Below the pieces are notes generated by a model. It was not told where the DNA came from. It did not search any database and was given only the letters and a program-made list of their open reading frames with translations. A program made the translations under genes and the position numbers. Below, one piece after another: positions 20,101 to 29,294 of a stretch of DNA of 64,000 nucleotides. This DNA comes from Brumicola pallidula DSM 14239 = ACAM 615 (GTDB lineage Bacteria > Pseudomonadota > Gammaproteobacteria > Enterobacterales > Alteromonadaceae), in the NCBI RefSeq assembly GCF_000428905.1, contig NZ_AUAV01000013.1, forward strand, positions 124,001-188,000, written 5' to 3'. Numbering within the stretch: the stretch's first letter is position 1; each line of letters starts with the position of its first letter.

Positions 20101-21950
20101 CAAATATTCAGTTCATGGGATTTAAACTTGCCGCTGGTGTGGGCGCTGATGTTACGCAGTTTGGCGATGCCTGCATAGTCCAGAATCGGCTCCGATACTT
20201 CCAAGCGCATCGGTGGGTTCTTGTTATTGACGTCGAGCAGGTTTGGCCTAGGGCCGATGAAGGACACCAGCGACATCACCATCGCTTCACGGATTGGATC
20301 GATCGGCGGGTTAGTCACTTGCGCAAACATCTGCTTAAAGTAGTGATACAGCGGTTTGAGTTTGTTAGACATCACTGCCGGCGGCGAATCGTTGCCCATT
20401 GAACCCGTCGCTTCTTCGGCATTGCGGGCCATCGGCGACATCAGAACCTTGATATCTTCTTGTGTATAGCCGAATGCCTGCTGGCGGTCGAGCAAGGATG
20501 CGCTGTTTTTTGCTGTCGAAGACTGCGTCTTAATATCGTCGAGCGTGATTTCGTCAAGCTTAATGTCCTGCAGATTAATACGCACAGAATTGATCCACGC
20601 CTTGTAGGGCTTGGCGTTGGCGTAGGTGTCTTTGATTTCCTGATCATCAATGATGCGCCCGGCTTCGAGGTCGATCAAAAACATCTTACCGGGTTGCAGA
20701 CGCCATTTCTTGATGATTCTGGATCCCGCAATCGGCAGCACGCCGGATTCGGATGCCATTACCACCAAGTCACCATCGGTTACGATATAACGCGCGGGAC
20801 GCAAGCCGTTGCGATCCAGCGTGCCACCGACGTACCGACCATCGGTGAACGCCATCGCGGCGGGGCCATCCCAAGGCTCCATCATCGCGGCGTGGTATTC
20901 GTAGAAGGCACGGCGGTTGTCGTCCATCAACCGGTGATTTTCCCAGGCTTCGGGGATCATCATCATCATCGCTTGCGCGATCGGATAGCCTGCCATCACC
21001 AGCAGTTCAAGCGCGTCATCGAAGCACGCGGTATCGGACTGGACCTTGTCAATCAGCGGAAACAATTTTTGCAAATCGTCGCCTAACATGGCGGATTTCA
21101 TCGCGCCTTCACGCGCGCGCATCCAGTTGACATTGCCCTTGACAGTATTGATCTCGCCGTTGTGGGCGATCAAGCGAAAAGGATGTGCCAGCGGCCACTC
21201 CGGGAAGGTATTGGTCGAAAAACGTTGATGCACGAGTGCCAACGCTGAAACGCAGCGCGCATCCTGTAAGTCTTTGTAATAGACGCCGACTTGATCCGCC
21301 AGCAGTAAGCCCTTGTACACAATGGTGCGGGTCGACATCGAAGAGACGAAAAACTCTTTGCCGTGGCGCAAATCTAGCGCCTCGATCGCGTGACTGGAAA
21401 ACTTGCGGATCACGTACAGTTTACGTTCCAATGCGTCGCTCACCATGATGTCTGACCCCCTACCTATGAAGATCTGGCGGATCACTGGTTCTTTTTCACG
21501 CACGGTAGGCGACATAGGCATCTCAGTGTCGATCGGCACGTTGCGCCAACCCAGCACGATCTGGCCTTCGGCGCGCACCACACGTTCTATCTCTTGCTCG
21601 CACGCGATCCGGGATGTGTTTTCTTTTGGCAAAAAAATCATGCCTACGCCATATTCTCCGAACTGGGGCAGTTCGACACCCTGCTTGGCCATCTCTTCGC
21701 GATAATACCGATCCGGCAACTGAATCAAAATGCCGGCACCGTCGCCCATCAACTTATCGGCACCAACCGCGCCACGATGGGCGAGATTCTCTAGGATAAG
21801 CAAGCCTTGCGCAACTATCGAATGGCTTTTATCGCCTTTAATATGGGCAATAAAACCGATGCCGCAGGAATCATGTTCGTTAGTGGGGTTATACAGGCCG
21901 TTTTGCTGGATATGTTTAATTTCGGCTTCGATGTGGTGCTTGTGCTCCAT
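17175..21950 (-). CDS. gltB: Glutamate synthase large subunit
   Basis: A 1591-residue GltB from ATG 21950, supported by AGAGGAG six bases upstream. A reading frame extends 25 codons further but lacks that support. The mature catalytic Cys is C29 (EHDSCGIGF) after a removable propeptide, and starts the glutaminase domain ([37 protein letters not shown]). The FMN synthase domain follows, with [19 protein letters not shown] and PGEGGQLPG. The [3Fe-4S] cysteines are in [12 protein letters not shown]. The C-terminal beta-helix domain ends the protein. It makes two glutamates from glutamine and 2-oxoglutarate with GltD. High GC and family resemblance are betaproteobacterial (inference), unlike the neighbours. 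Confidence 0.96.
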   Translation of the reverse strand: MEHKHHIEAEIKHIQQNGLYNPTNEHDSCGIGFIAHIKGDKSHSIVAQGLLILENLAHRGAVGADKLMGDGAGILIQLPDRYYREEMAKQGVELPQFGEYGVGMIFLPKENTSRIACEQEIERVVRAEGQIVLGWRNVPIDTEMPMSPTVREKEPVIRQIFIGRGSDIMVSDALERKLYVIRKFSSHAIEALDLRHGKEFFVSSMSTRTIVYKGLLLADQVGVYYKDLQDARCVSALALVHQRFSTNTFPEWPLAHPFRLIAHNGEINTVKGNVNWMRAREGAMKSAMLGDDLQKLFPLIDKVQSDTACFDDALELLVMAGYPIAQAMMMMIPEAWENHRLMDDNRRAFYEYHAAMMEPWDGPAAMAFTDGRYVGGTLDRNGLRPARYIVTDGDLVVMASESGVLPIAGSRIIKKWRLQPGKMFLIDLEAGRIIDDQEIKDTYANAKPYKAWINSVRINLQDIKLDEITLDDIKTQSSTAKNSASLLDRQQAFGYTQEDIKVLMSPMARNAEEATGSMGNDSPPAVMSNKLKPLYHYFKQMFAQVTNPPIDPIREAMVMSLVSFIGPRPNLLDVNNKNPPMRLEVSEPILDYAGIAKLRNISAHTSGKFKSHELNICYPVVRGKEGMEVRLASVCAQAVDAVKSGHNILIVSDRKVDAEQVAIPALLATSAIHLHLISTGFRTSTGLVVETGSARETHHFALLAGFGAEAVHPYLAMDTLADLAKRLPDDLSPEKAIKNFQKALAKGLLKVMSKMGISTYMSYCGAQVFEAIGLNKSLVDKYFKGVASNIEGIGVLEVAEEALRLHQQAFGNDPVLANALDTGGEYAFRVRGEEHMWTPDAIAKLQHSTRSNNFSTYQEYAQIINDQSKRHMTLRGLFEFKLDPSKAIALDEVEPAKEIVKRFTTGAMSLGSISTEAHATLAVAMNRIGGKSNTGEGGEDPNRYRQEMKGIPIKQGDSMASVIGRDQIEADIALQDGDSVRSRIKQVAAGRFGVTAAYLDSADQIQVKMAQGAKPGEGGQLPGYKVSEYIARLRFSVPGVGLISPPPHHDIYSIEDLAQLIHDLKNVNPSASISIKLVSEVGVGTVAVGVAKAKADHVVIAGHDGGTGATPLSSLKHAGTPWELGLAETQQTLVLNGLRGRIRVQADGQMKTGRDIVIAAMLGADEIGFATAPLVVEGCIMLRKCHLNTCSVGIATQDPVLRAKFSGKPEHVVNYFFFVAEEARELMAQLGIRRFNDLIGRVDLLDKSQAITHWKAKGLDFSKIFYQPSMPASSLCYHAEEQDHGLEKALDHKLITQSQAALEQGKKVSFALPVRNLNRTVGTMLSGIVAKKYGHEGLPDDTIHIQLLGTAGQSLGAFLAHGITLDLVGEGNDYVGKGLSGGRIIVRPNTEFTGLADHNIIIGNTVLYGAIAGEAFFNGVAGERFAVRNSGAITVVEGVGDHGCEYMTGGTVVVFGETGRNFAAGMSGGIAYVWNPDGDFAKKCNTAMVTLEPVLAQAEQEAKVDRSIWHSQLRGDQSETDEVILKRLIERHFKYTGSLRARNLLDDWSNGRKNFIKVFPNDYKRALGEMNMAQMPSSSHEELDKTEVDNG

Positions 21951-22540
21951 CGTACACTCCTCTGTTTCTTGCAGGGTAAATAATGAAAAAGCATATAGTG
22001 CGCTGCGGCATATCGGCTCCAGCAACTAGTGTCGATACAAAGCTATATATCGTCGACATAGTTTTTAAACGCTATTAAATAAATATACTGAAAGATCTGA
22101 AAATGAACAGTCTGGCCATCGCTAAACTGGTCTTACACTCTGCCGTCAGGTGAGAGACTAACGCCGGACCATAATCGATGTTCAGATGTTTCGCACGTGC
22201 AAAACGGACATCATGTTGTCAGATCAGTATTAAATATAATTATAGACTATAGTGAAAATTTTCAAATTTTTAACCTTATTTATTTTGAAGAAGGCAATAA
22301 AGCGACCTAAACATCCGTTTAGCGCCCATCAAAACAAGATTAAATTACCATTTATTATATTCAGTGCAAAACTAAGTAACCCGAATCCTGTTCAAAATAA
22401 AAGAACGAAGTGCCTGTTCCAAGATCTGATCTTACGACAAAGATTGAACAAATCCAAAAGGCAACAGACATCAATAAGTTGGCAGCTCAATGTCAACTTA
22501 TCAAATTAAGATGATAAGAACAAATTTTCAGTAACTCGTG
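21951..22540. other. Upstream region of gltB, no gene supported
   Basis: About 590 bp that returns to AT-rich composition just after the gltB ribosome-binding site. It must contain the gltB promoter on the minus strand, but I cannot assign one. A short open frame at 22252-22509 is lysine-rich, resembles nothing and is not supported. Confidence 0.5.
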
Positions 22541-22689
22541 CCAAATTCTGGACGCGACTAACCCTAGTTCATTCACTAAATGTTCGTTCACGGAGTGTCC
22601 TGTAATTACCGGTTTTCATCTGATGACGGCCAAGCCTTTGCAGATTATTTACAATACCATGGCAAGATAGAAACCGAGGAGCTTGGTCT
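22541..22689. repeat. Right direct repeat flanking gltBD
   Basis: Second copy of the 149-bp element at 15498-15646, in the same orientation, ungapped with about 74 percent identity by hand count. The pair brackets roughly 7.0 kb containing only gltB and gltD. Confidence 0.8.
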
Positions 22690-23007
22690 TGTGATGTAAA
22701 TCGCCGCAATTGCCTTTTCTGCTGTCTACTGGGTTGATGAGAAAGTTTACAGCGGTTATTTTCGTATTATTGAGTAGAATGAGTCTCTTTTTATCTAATA
22801 CGCTCTTCCAAAACTCACTGGAGTTTTTATCAATACCAACCGCAGATAAGTCGCCCTTTAAAAATACATCTAAGCGTGGCGTTAATATATTCACCGCCTC
22901 GTAGAAAACAGATCTTCCGAAACCAAACTTTCTTAAACTTAATGGTATTACAAAATCATCGATACTAATTTCATTGTGTTCGATATTGAATCTACTATAC
23001 GAAATTG
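22649..23007 (-). pseudogene. Degenerate reading frame overlapping the right repeat
   Basis: On the minus strand a frame is open for about 119 codons (from near 23007 to a stop at 22649), but the first possible start is a GTG at 22894. The readable peptide includes IDDFVIPLSLRKFGFG, LKGDLSAVGIDKN and, at its end, LLGFYLAMVL, which lies in the repeat. After the stop, the peptide similarity with the left copy continues, so the frame is interrupted. I do not recognise a family. It may be a decayed mobile-element gene. Confidence 0.35.
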
Positions 23008-23030
23008 CCTGTTATTTGGGTTGATATAAG

Positions 23031-23405
23031 CTATCTATGCTGATCAACTAGTATAAGATTTCCATCGGGGTCGGTCATCATAAAATTTGCCGGACCTTTG
23101 CTATTTTCACCAATCAATTGGCCACAGTCGATGTCCTTGTTACCAAGCATTTTTTGTAAATATCTAACGTCAATATAATCGTCAATGTTTTCCCCATTGG
23201 CGTCCCAACCTGGATTAAAGGTCAGCATGTTTTCCTTTAACATGCCTTCAAATAAACCAATCACTTGATTATCTTGGTCTTTCATTATCAGCCACTTTTG
23301 ATCTATATGTCCGCCCGTTTGGCTAAATCCCAATTTCTCATAAAATGCTTTTGAGATCCCAATATCAGCAACTTTTAAACTCAAAGACAGTAAACCTAGA
23401 TTCAT
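23031..23405 (-). CDS. VOC (glyoxalase/bleomycin-resistance) superfamily protein
   Basis: A 124-residue single-domain protein of the vicinal oxygen chelate fold. SLKVADIGISKAFYEKLGF at the start and FMMTDPDGNLILVDQH at the end are the characteristic beta-alpha-beta-beta-beta modules. The C-terminal part has the DPDGN motif. VOC proteins range from glyoxalases to antibiotic-binding proteins, so the substrate is not known. It stands alone on the minus strand, facing away from cysK. Confidence 0.8.
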   Translation of the reverse strand: MNLGLLSLSLKVADIGISKAFYEKLGFSQTGGHIDQKWLIMKDQDNQVIGLFEGMLKENMLTFNPGWDANGENIDDYIDVRYLQKMLGNKDIDCGQLIGENSKGPANFMMTDPDGNLILVDQHR

Positions 23406-23607
23406 GATTGCACTCTTTATTTTCTAAAATTAACAGTCTATACAATAACAGATTTAGGCGCACACTTACTTTTGTCCTGCGTAAATTTTTAATCAATATT
23501 GTACTCACATATATTATTTATGAATAAAAAGGTACTTGTTTTGTCATCAGTGTGGCCTTACGCTTAATGCTACTTTATATTTAAATATAACAACTGGATA
23601 ACAAGTT

Positions 23608-24528
23608 ATGAAAGCGCAGTCAATTCTAGAGACTATCGGTAATACTCCGCATATTAAAGTTCAACGTTTGTTTGGAGATAAACAAAACGTGTGGATTAAA
23701 AGTGAGCGATCAAACCCGGGTGGTTCCATCAAAGATCGTATTGCTTTGTCCATGATTGAAGCCGCGGAAAAAGACGGTTCATTAAAGCTCGGTTCAACTA
23801 TTATCGAGGCAACCTCGGGTAATACCGGCGTGGGTCTGGCGATGGTAGCGGCAGTAAAAGGCTATAAATTAATATTGGTGATGCCGGAAAGCATGTCGGT
23901 AGAACGCCGTCGCTTAATGTTAGCCTACGGCGCAACGTTTGCATTAACACCAAAGGAAAAGGGCATGAATGGTGCAATTGCAAAAGCACAAGCACTAGTG
24001 ACCGAAACCCCGAACTCGTGGATGCCGCAACAGTTTGAAAACCCAGCCAATATAGATGTGCATGTTGAGTATACCTCAAAAGAGATCCTTGCCGATTTCC
24101 CCGACGGTTTAGATGCAATTGTGACCGGCGTAGGCACAGGCGGCCACATTACGGGTTGTGCGCGAGCACTAAAAAAAGTATGGCCACAACTAAAAATATT
24201 TGCTGTAGAACCATCAGCATCACCTGTGATTTCAGGTGGCGGTCCTAGCCCACATCCTATTCAAGGTATTGGTGCAGGTTTTATTCCTAAAAACTTAGAC
24301 GTTACACTTTTAGACGGTATTATTAAAGTCGATGGCGACGATGCAAAAGATATGGCAAGACGCTCTGCAGCGGAAGAGGGAATGTTGGTCGGTATCTCAT
24401 CGGGTGCAACTCTAGCGGCTATTAGCCAAGTGCTACCCACGCTAGCTGAAGGCGCACGGGTGTTAGGATTTAATTATGATACCGGTGAGCGTTATTTATC
24501 GATAGATGGATTTTTACCGCAAGAATAA
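23608..24528 (+). CDS. cysK: Cysteine synthase (O-acetylserine sulfhydrylase)
   Basis: A 306-residue PLP enzyme making cysteine from O-acetylserine and sulfide. The PLP Lys is in [11 protein letters not shown] (about residue 43), the substrate loop is [12 protein letters not shown], the phosphate-binding loop is [10 protein letters not shown] and the C-terminal PLP Ser is in [24 protein letters not shown] favours CysK over CysM. It ends [13 protein letters not shown]. It is monocistronic, flanked by a VOC gene and a decayed region. Confidence 0.92.
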   Translation: MKAQSILETIGNTPHIKVQRLFGDKQNVWIKSERSNPGGSIKDRIALSMIEAAEKDGSLKLGSTIIEATSGNTGVGLAMVAAVKGYKLILVMPESMSVERRRLMLAYGATFALTPKEKGMNGAIAKAQALVTETPNSWMPQQFENPANIDVHVEYTSKEILADFPDGLDAIVTGVGTGGHITGCARALKKVWPQLKIFAVEPSASPVISGGGPSPHPIQGIGAGFIPKNLDVTLLDGIIKVDGDDAKDMARRSAAEEGMLVGISSGATLAAISQVLPTLAEGARVLGFNYDTGERYLSIDGFLPQE

Positions 24529-24719
24529 TTATGTGTTCCGAAAAAGCTGACTAGAACTTATTTTCTGAGAATGCTGCATGTCTCGGCCAAAATCGAGCAC
24601 TCATTTTCGTGCTGTGTCTGGATAGTTGTCGCTTCACTTTTTAATTAATGAAGACAATTATGCCAGCACGTGCAGTAGACTTACAAACTAAACAACAAGG
24701 TTGAAGGTGAGGCGTTCTT

Positions 24720-25034
24720 GAATTCACTAATACTCCGCCAGCAAAGAACTGGCTGTCGGCAGACGGTGGTCAAACATCCAACCGACATTGCGTTGCGATA
24801 GCCAGTCATGTCCAATACTTTTGCCATTGGCAAAGCCATTACCACATAAGCAAAGTAAAAGGTCGAGGCTATTAAAATAGCTTGAATTTGATTTAAGTCG
24901 CATACAATCTGCAAAAAAGGAACGAGTGCACGATTTAGCCATGTGATAAAACCCAAAATGAAAAACAATCAACCTATGATCATCATGGGCAATAAGCTGC
25001 TATGCTGCTTTGGCTTTAATGCTGTGGTTTGCAC
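24720..25034 (-). pseudogene. Remnant of a FHS-family sugar permease (FucP/glucose-galactose type)
   Basis: On the minus strand, GTG 25034 (after AAGGA) opens a frame reading KPKQHSSLLPMMIIG, then an in-frame TGA, then LFFILGFITWLNRALVPF, QIQAILIASTFYFAYVVMALPM and KVLDMTGYRNAMSVG. This is the N-terminal region of the FHS (fucose:H+ / glucose-galactose) branch of the major facilitator family. After MSVG the similarity is lost and no further helices follow, so only about 90 of more than 400 codons remain. It sits downstream of a pullulanase fragment on the same strand. Confidence 0.75.
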
Positions 25035-25276
25035 AAAGCTTCCTTAGTACTTATCTAGTATGTACTTTTTTAATTATTATTTATTGTGAGTTAGCATTAG
25101 TTAACAACTGTGCCCGCAACCTGCTCGCCATTTATCCAGCTGTCGTTGTTAAATAATGTATGCAACTATTTGGATAGTTCGCTAAAAAATCCCTCTGTCA
25201 TTCCCCGCGCAGGCGGGAATCTACATCTTCTACATACAATTGTAAAAACAGGTCTTTCAAAAATAGAGTAAATAAG

Positions 25277-25660
25277 CTTACGTTAGCCCTAGAATTGTAA
25301 ATGGGCCACCGACAACTCCGTCGATCACGTCAGTTAAGCGAGCTGTTGCAAGCATAGAACCAAACTAGATCATATTCATACTGTGGAATTGAAATCCAGC
25401 AACTGTGCGCACTTCAATCGTTTTTTCTCGATAACCCATATTCACCATCACAAGAATTGCGTCATGCATCGGATTTAAGTCCCGCAATTGTGCTTCAAAA
25501 CTTGGTTTAATGCCGTTTTTCAAACTCATTACGATTAAGCCTGCTTGTTGACGGTTTCTAATATTATGGAAACCCACACGGTCAATAATATATTGACCGG
25601 TAGTTAAGCGGAACAGGTCACTACGTAAGCGAATCATAAGCAATTCAGGAATTCAGGAGG
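25277..25660 (-). pseudogene. C-terminal remnant of a pullulanase-type alpha-1,6-glucosidase
   Basis: The minus strand reads ELLMIRLRSDLFRLTTGQ, IIDRVGFHNIRN, QQAGLIVMSLKNG and DPMHDAILVMVN, which match the C-terminal domain of pullulanase-type alpha-1,6-glucosidases (PulA/GH13_13). Near 25367 an in-frame TAG interrupts it, and the frame continues to GGPFTILGLT before another stop at 25277. The catalytic domain is entirely missing. With the permease remnant it marks a lost maltodextrin or starch utilisation locus. Confidence 0.7.
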
Positions 25661-25867
25661 CGAACTGAATTTCAGACATGCTCACCGCACGTTCAGGCAA
25701 ACAGTAAACGTAGCCATTTCTTCTCAATGGTACTGGTTATCTTTGTTTCATCTTTATTTTTCACTAATTAATCGCTTAATATATTTTCGTTTTATAAGTG
25801 TTATGCATCATCGAAGCATTAATAATGAAATTGAAATTGCATATCGTAAAAAAAGCGTTAAAAGTTG

Positions 25868-26191
25868 AGTAGAGTGTCCGGTTGGACTTGACCAGAACAC
25901 ACCACTAGGAGATCCCGTTTTCAGAATAACTGAGGGTGGATTCGAGCTTTTCTTAGATTTGGATGACAATGGAATTTCGTTGCCTCGGGTCCTAAATTAT
26001 TTGAGGGCGATCCTTCTATGAATCCTTCGTTTATATCGGGTGAGTTCGAGATGTTCCGTGATGTGAATGCTCCTATACCTACCGAAGCTGGTATTTTGTT
26101 GGTTAGCGAAGTTTCAGCTCCATCGGCGATTGCAGTTTTCACATTGGGGCTGCTGGTTTTAGCGTCACGCCGCATTAATAAGCAATCATAA
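25868..26191 (+). pseudogene. Frameshifted fragment of a PEP-CTERM-type exported protein
   Basis: Two frames together read PVGLDQNTPLGDPVFRITEG, LFLDLDDNG, then after a shift near 25965 FVASGPKLFEGDPSMNPSFI and finally VSEVSAPSAIAVFTLGLLVL plus ASRRINKQS. The end is a PEP-CTERM-like sorting tail (variant VSAPS motif, hydrophobic helix, basic end). There is no start codon or signal peptide, so it is a truncated and frameshifted relic. It is followed by an intact terminator. Confidence 0.65.
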
Positions 26192-26279
26192 TAGTTATAT
26201 TTTTTATAAAATATGGGATTTGAGGAGGGTCTGCGTTAACAATTTGTGCAGCCTAATGTGGTCGATAACCATTAAGAAG

Positions 26280-26307
26280 CGCTTACCAATTAGGTAGGCG
26301 TTTTTTT
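26280..26307 (+). terminator. Intrinsic terminator after the PEP-CTERM relic
   Basis: CGCTTACC (26280-26287), loop AATTA, GGTAGGCG (26293-26300), then seven T (26301-26307). Confidence 0.85.
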
Positions 26308-26383
26308 GCCCGCGAAGCTGCGTTAGTCGACGCACAGCCTCATAGGGCAAGTTTATGCACATACTTGCCTGTCAATAGACGAT

Positions 26384-26413
26384 CGCTAATGCACACTATG
26401 GATCTAAAAAGGT
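26384..26413 (+). repeat. Short direct repeat, left of vapBC
   Basis: CGCTAATGCACACTATGGAT and following bases match 27391-27420 at about 25 of 30 positions. The copies are about 1 kb apart and bracket the vapB-vapC pair. Confidence 0.6.
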
Positions 26414-26479
26414 CCATTCACTGCGATATATCAAGCGGTATAGCGCGACAATCAACTTGAACGGTCAGTTATCATAGTT

Positions 26480-26914
26480 TTATGGTTCGCTGCTACCGCC
26501 TATTTCAAGTGCAGCCTTATCAAAGGTATAGAGCGTAATGATGTCAATATTGTTTAATTCTCCATATCGCTTCGCTTTATTGATAATAAGGGCATCAGGA
26601 AAGTCTGCCTGTTTTATTTTACCCTTTACTTTAATTGGGGCCGCGTTTACATAGTCTTTCAATGCGCACCAAACAGCCTGCGCATCTTCAAACTGAATAT
26701 TGGGTTCAGCAAATAATGCATGAATAACATCAACAATAGTATCTTTAGAAACTTGATATCGCTTGCCTTTGAGTACCCAAACAGTCTCAGTTAGAACAAC
26801 ATCAGTGACTAATACTTTGTGCTCGCCGTTGATTAAAATCTTCGCTTTTGGGCTTTGTTTGTCATCATCGTCAAGCAAATAACGAAGAAGTACATTTGTA
26901 TCAATAGCAATCAT
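26480..26914 (-). CDS. vapC: PIN-domain ribonuclease toxin VapC
   Basis: A 144-residue PIN-domain protein, the toxin of a type II toxin-antitoxin pair. Acidic metal ligands appear as D6 (IAIDTNVLLRYLL), the Glu in VVLTETVWVL, and the Asp in QADFPDALI. VapC toxins cleave tRNA or rRNA when free of VapB. The ATG at 26914 is preferred to the adjoining TTG. It starts 7 nt after the antitoxin stop, so the two are coupled. No clear ribosome-binding site precedes it, which fits translational coupling. Confidence 0.88.
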   Translation of the reverse strand: MIAIDTNVLLRYLLDDDDKQSPKAKILINGEHKVLVTDVVLTETVWVLKGKRYQVSKDTIVDVIHALFAEPNIQFEDAQAVWCALKDYVNAAPIKVKGKIKQADFPDALIINKAKRYGELNNIDIITLYTFDKAALEIGGSSEP

Positions 26915-26920
26915 CAATCA

Positions 26921-27136
26921 TCAATCAATGGCACTTTGCAGTGATGCATCTTCGCTAATACTTCGATTGGCTTTAGTATTTTTTAAAATACCACTAGCTG
27001 CCCCCATTGATTTTTTTACAATAGAGATAATACCTTGTCTATCTACAAAGCTGTCAACTTCGTCACCTTTATCGATATCTGCCACGGCACACAACTCGAT
27101 GGGTAAAGTAATTTGTCTTTTAGCACTCACTTTCAT
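26921..27136 (-). CDS. vapB: AbrB/MazE-type antitoxin VapB
   Basis: A 71-residue protein beginning MKVSAKRQITLPIELCAVAD, the swapped-hairpin AbrB fold of VapB/MazE antitoxins, with a disordered C-terminal part expected to wrap the toxin. It precedes vapC on the minus strand. AAGGCG lies 8 nt upstream of the ATG. An inverted repeat immediately upstream is a likely autoregulatory operator. Confidence 0.85.
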   Translation of the reverse strand: MKVSAKRQITLPIELCAVADIDKGDEVDSFVDRQGIISIVKKSMGAASGILKNTKANRSISEDASLQSAID

Positions 27137-27147
27137 GTTTATTACGC

Positions 27148-27175
27148 CTTTACTATTCTTTAATTAGTAAAGAAT
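27148..27175 (-). promoter_or_regulatory. Probable VapBC autoregulatory operator
   Basis: Two overlapping inverted repeats: CTTTACTA (27148-27155) with TAGTAAAG (27165-27172), and ATTCTTTA (27155-27162) with TAAAGAAT (27168-27175). They lie 12 bp upstream of vapB. VapBC complexes usually bind such palindromes; the binding itself is inference. Confidence 0.6.
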
Positions 27176-28027
27176 AACATATTACTATATTCAAGAAAAC
27201 AGCAAAGACTATAGCCAATTAGATATGGGATTCGTAGCCACGTACGCAGTGGGAATAACAAATTAATTTAGTTGGAAATAATTTTACCTAGCGAAAACAT
27301 GAGGAAAATAGAGGGAAGCGCTTTCATTAAGTCTTTTGATCAGCTAAGAAAAGTAAGGAGAATGAAGTTTCAAGGGCGCTTATAGAATTGCGCTAATGCA
27401 CCCTAAGGATCTAAACGGCTATTAAGATAGTGAACCGCGACGGGCCGCTCCTCGCTCTTTGCCGTCAGTCAAGGTTGAGATTAATTGGATGATTTTTTTT
27501 CGCAAAATACAGTGTAGTCTATTAGCTCTAATTACCATTGCCCGTGCTTTAACCTGTCCTTTGCACGTGAACTTGAATGATCACTTATTATCAATAACTA
27601 ATTAGAGTGCGACACGCACATACCGGTATTTTGGTGAGCCTAGCTAGTAGAGTTTACCGCCGAATTAGACTTAACGTAAATACATCATAAATTTATTCAG
27701 TAGAGAGAATATCGAACGTGAATTCAACGAAAATCTTGTCTTAATCGGTTTCGTACTTAATGCCAATACGATAGAGTGAAAGATGCACAAATTGAGGATC
27801 GTTCAGACCCATTAAAAATTTATAAACTATAAGCTTGTACAAATTTGCAATGTGCAGACCGCCGTATGTTGATTCGCATTTAAAATTGAACCTTATATTC
27901 GTATCTTTTGCATAAAAACTTGACCATCCAGCAAGTGCTATAGATTCGTTTGTTAATTCAAGTTGGTCACAGGCCCCAAATTGACGCCGAATTTGGCACA
28001 TAGTGTAAGAGTCAAAAAAGAAGGAAA
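27176..28027. other. Intergenic stretch of about 850 bp without a supported gene
   Basis: Contains the right-hand copy of the short repeat (27391-27420). A minus-strand open frame of 86 codons (27741-28001) has no recognisable domain and no evident ribosome-binding site, and I do not support it. The rest is AT-rich and featureless to me. Confidence 0.5.
27391..27420 (+). repeat. Short direct repeat, right of vapBC
   Basis: Second copy of the 30-bp sequence at 26384-26413, same orientation. Confidence 0.6.
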
Positions 28028-28104
28028 TGGTGCACCTGGCGCGATTCGAACGCGCGACCCACGGCTTCGGAGGCCGTTACTCTATCCAGCTGAGCTACAG
28101 GTGC
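28028..28104 (-). tRNA. tRNA-Arg (anticodon CCG)
   Basis: A complete 77-nt cloverleaf on the minus strand with encoded CCA. The acceptor stem GCACCTG pairs with CAGGTGC, the D arm contains AGCTCAGCTGGATAGAG, the anticodon stem-loop ACGGC-CTCCGAA-GCCGT gives anticodon CCG, and the T arm has GTTCGAATC. It reads CGG codons and resembles E. coli argX. Confidence 0.96.
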
Positions 28105-28162
28105 GTAGCGGGTTACAACAAATTTTAACTTATATTTCGGTCATATCAACCAAATCTCGTGT

Positions 28163-28205
28163 AGCCTTCGGAGACCGATACTCTATCCAGCTAAGCTACG
28201 GGTGC
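28163..28205 (-). pseudogene. Truncated tRNA-Arg copy (5' half only)
   Basis: The minus strand from 28205 reads GCACCCGTAGCTTAGCTGGA then TAGAGTATCGGTCTCCGAAG, closely matching the 5' half of the adjacent tRNA-Arg(CCG) through the anticodon loop. The 3' side of the anticodon stem and the T and acceptor arms are missing. It cannot fold as a tRNA. It lies about 100 bp upstream of the intact gene. Confidence 0.8.
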
Positions 28206-28280
28206 ATTGTAATCCGACAATTTATCGTTGTCGTCGATAACAGACCGTGAGTCTAAAGATTTAAGCTAGATTTTCCAGTC

Positions 28281-29294
28281 TTATTTTACGTCATTTGCTT
28301 TTGCACTAACAATCTCATCCAATAAAGCCATCATTAACTTAGTTCCTGTGCCAGATGCAATCGCATTAAATACGTTTTCATCATTCTGGCCTTTTTGACC
28401 ACCGGCTAAATCACTAACCGAGCGAATAACAATCCAATCGACGTTGTTTACAAAACAAACTTGACCAACAGCGGCCGATTCCATTTCTGCTACCTGCGCG
28501 TTAAAAACATCTTGTAACCACACTCGATACTTAGCACTGTCAGCAAACACTGACCCGGTCACACCATTGCCACCGATACTTATTTTGATTGGTTTACCAG
28601 AGGGCATTTTTATTGTATCGACATTTATCAGGGCTTTTTTAGCAAGCGCTAATAAATTCGCGGAAACGGTAAAGTAAGGCATTTTTTGTGGGCTTTCGAT
28701 GCCCTCTTTAACGATCGCAACTTCTCTTGGAAACTGATAAGCAAAGTTCTTGTATTTAGGCGCGTTAGCGTCAATTTTTGCTCGTTCCTCGTGACGATTT
28801 GACGCCGCTTCATAATAACCGGGAAGTATATATGCACCTTCATTTTGTGGGTCAGGATTTACATAAACTGACTCGTCGTGATAATACCAGCGCTCAGGGA
28901 TGGCGATGTCTCCGGGTTCGAACATCGGGTTAATGGCGCCAGCAATACCCATCATGACAACCTTATCGATGGGAAAATAATCAAGCGCCATTTGCATTGT
29001 CATTGCCGCATTAACGACACTAATGCCCGTGGTAAAAATGATTACCCGTTGGCTTTTATACGTCCCTAGCTGATATTTGACACCTTTGATGATGATCGTT
29101 TCATCGATTTTTGCGCTTTCCATTTTGTCGAAGGCATCATCAATTGCGTTAATTTCAGGTTCATATGCAGCAACAATAGCAGTCCATTTATCGCTATCGG
29201 CAAATTCACGAGGACCATATTTCTGTTCAGCCGATGCAGCACTATATAATGCAGGTAGCAATATAATTAGAGTGAGTAAGACGATTTTACGCAT
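28281..29294 (-). CDS. Secreted purine-nucleoside phosphorylase-superfamily protein (MTA/SAH nucleosidase-like)
   Basis: A 337-residue protein with an N-terminal signal peptide (MRKIVLLTLIILLPAL, cleavage near AASAE). The PNP/UDP phosphorylase fold is visible: TTGISVVNAAMTMQM, VVMMGIAGAINPMFEPGDIAIP, and the nucleoside-binding block AQVAEMESAAVGQVC followed by VIRSVSDLAGG, whose Glu and Asp match catalytic residues of MTA/SAH nucleosidase. It would release adenine (or another base) from nucleosides in the periplasm. It overlaps the adenine deaminase gene upstream by 8 nt, so the two are cotranscribed, which supports an adenine-yielding reaction. Confidence 0.82.
   Translation of the reverse strand: MRKIVLLTLIILLPALYSAASAEQKYGPREFADSDKWTAIVAAYEPEINAIDDAFDKMESAKIDETIIIKGVKYQLGTYKSQRVIIFTTGISVVNAAMTMQMALDYFPIDKVVMMGIAGAINPMFEPGDIAIPERWYYHDESVYVNPDPQNEGAYILPGYYEAASNRHEERAKIDANAPKYKNFAYQFPREVAIVKEGIESPQKMPYFTVSANLLALAKKALINVDTIKMPSGKPIKISIGGNGVTGSVFADSAKYRVWLQDVFNAQVAEMESAAVGQVCFVNNVDWIVIRSVSDLAGGQKGQNDENVFNAIASGTGTKLMMALLDEIVSAKANDVK

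Noticed and set aside
16245-21800. Many long plus-strand frames across gltB and gltD
   Set aside because: They are antisense shadows caused by the high GC and codon pattern of gltBD; none has a recognisable domain.
26230-27420. Integron cassette with attC sites around vapBC
   Set aside because: A GTTAAC occurs near 26235, but there is no convincing attC pairing and no integrase; the flanking 30-bp repeats lack attC structure.
27985-28002. Inverted match to the start of the gltBD-flanking repeat (GTGCCAAATTCGG)
   Set aside because: Similarity stops after about 15 bases; too short to call another copy.
27963-28250. Plus-strand frame reading GAPGAIRTRDPRLRRPLLYPAEL
   Set aside because: This is the familiar antisense translation of a tRNA gene and its truncated copy, not a protein.
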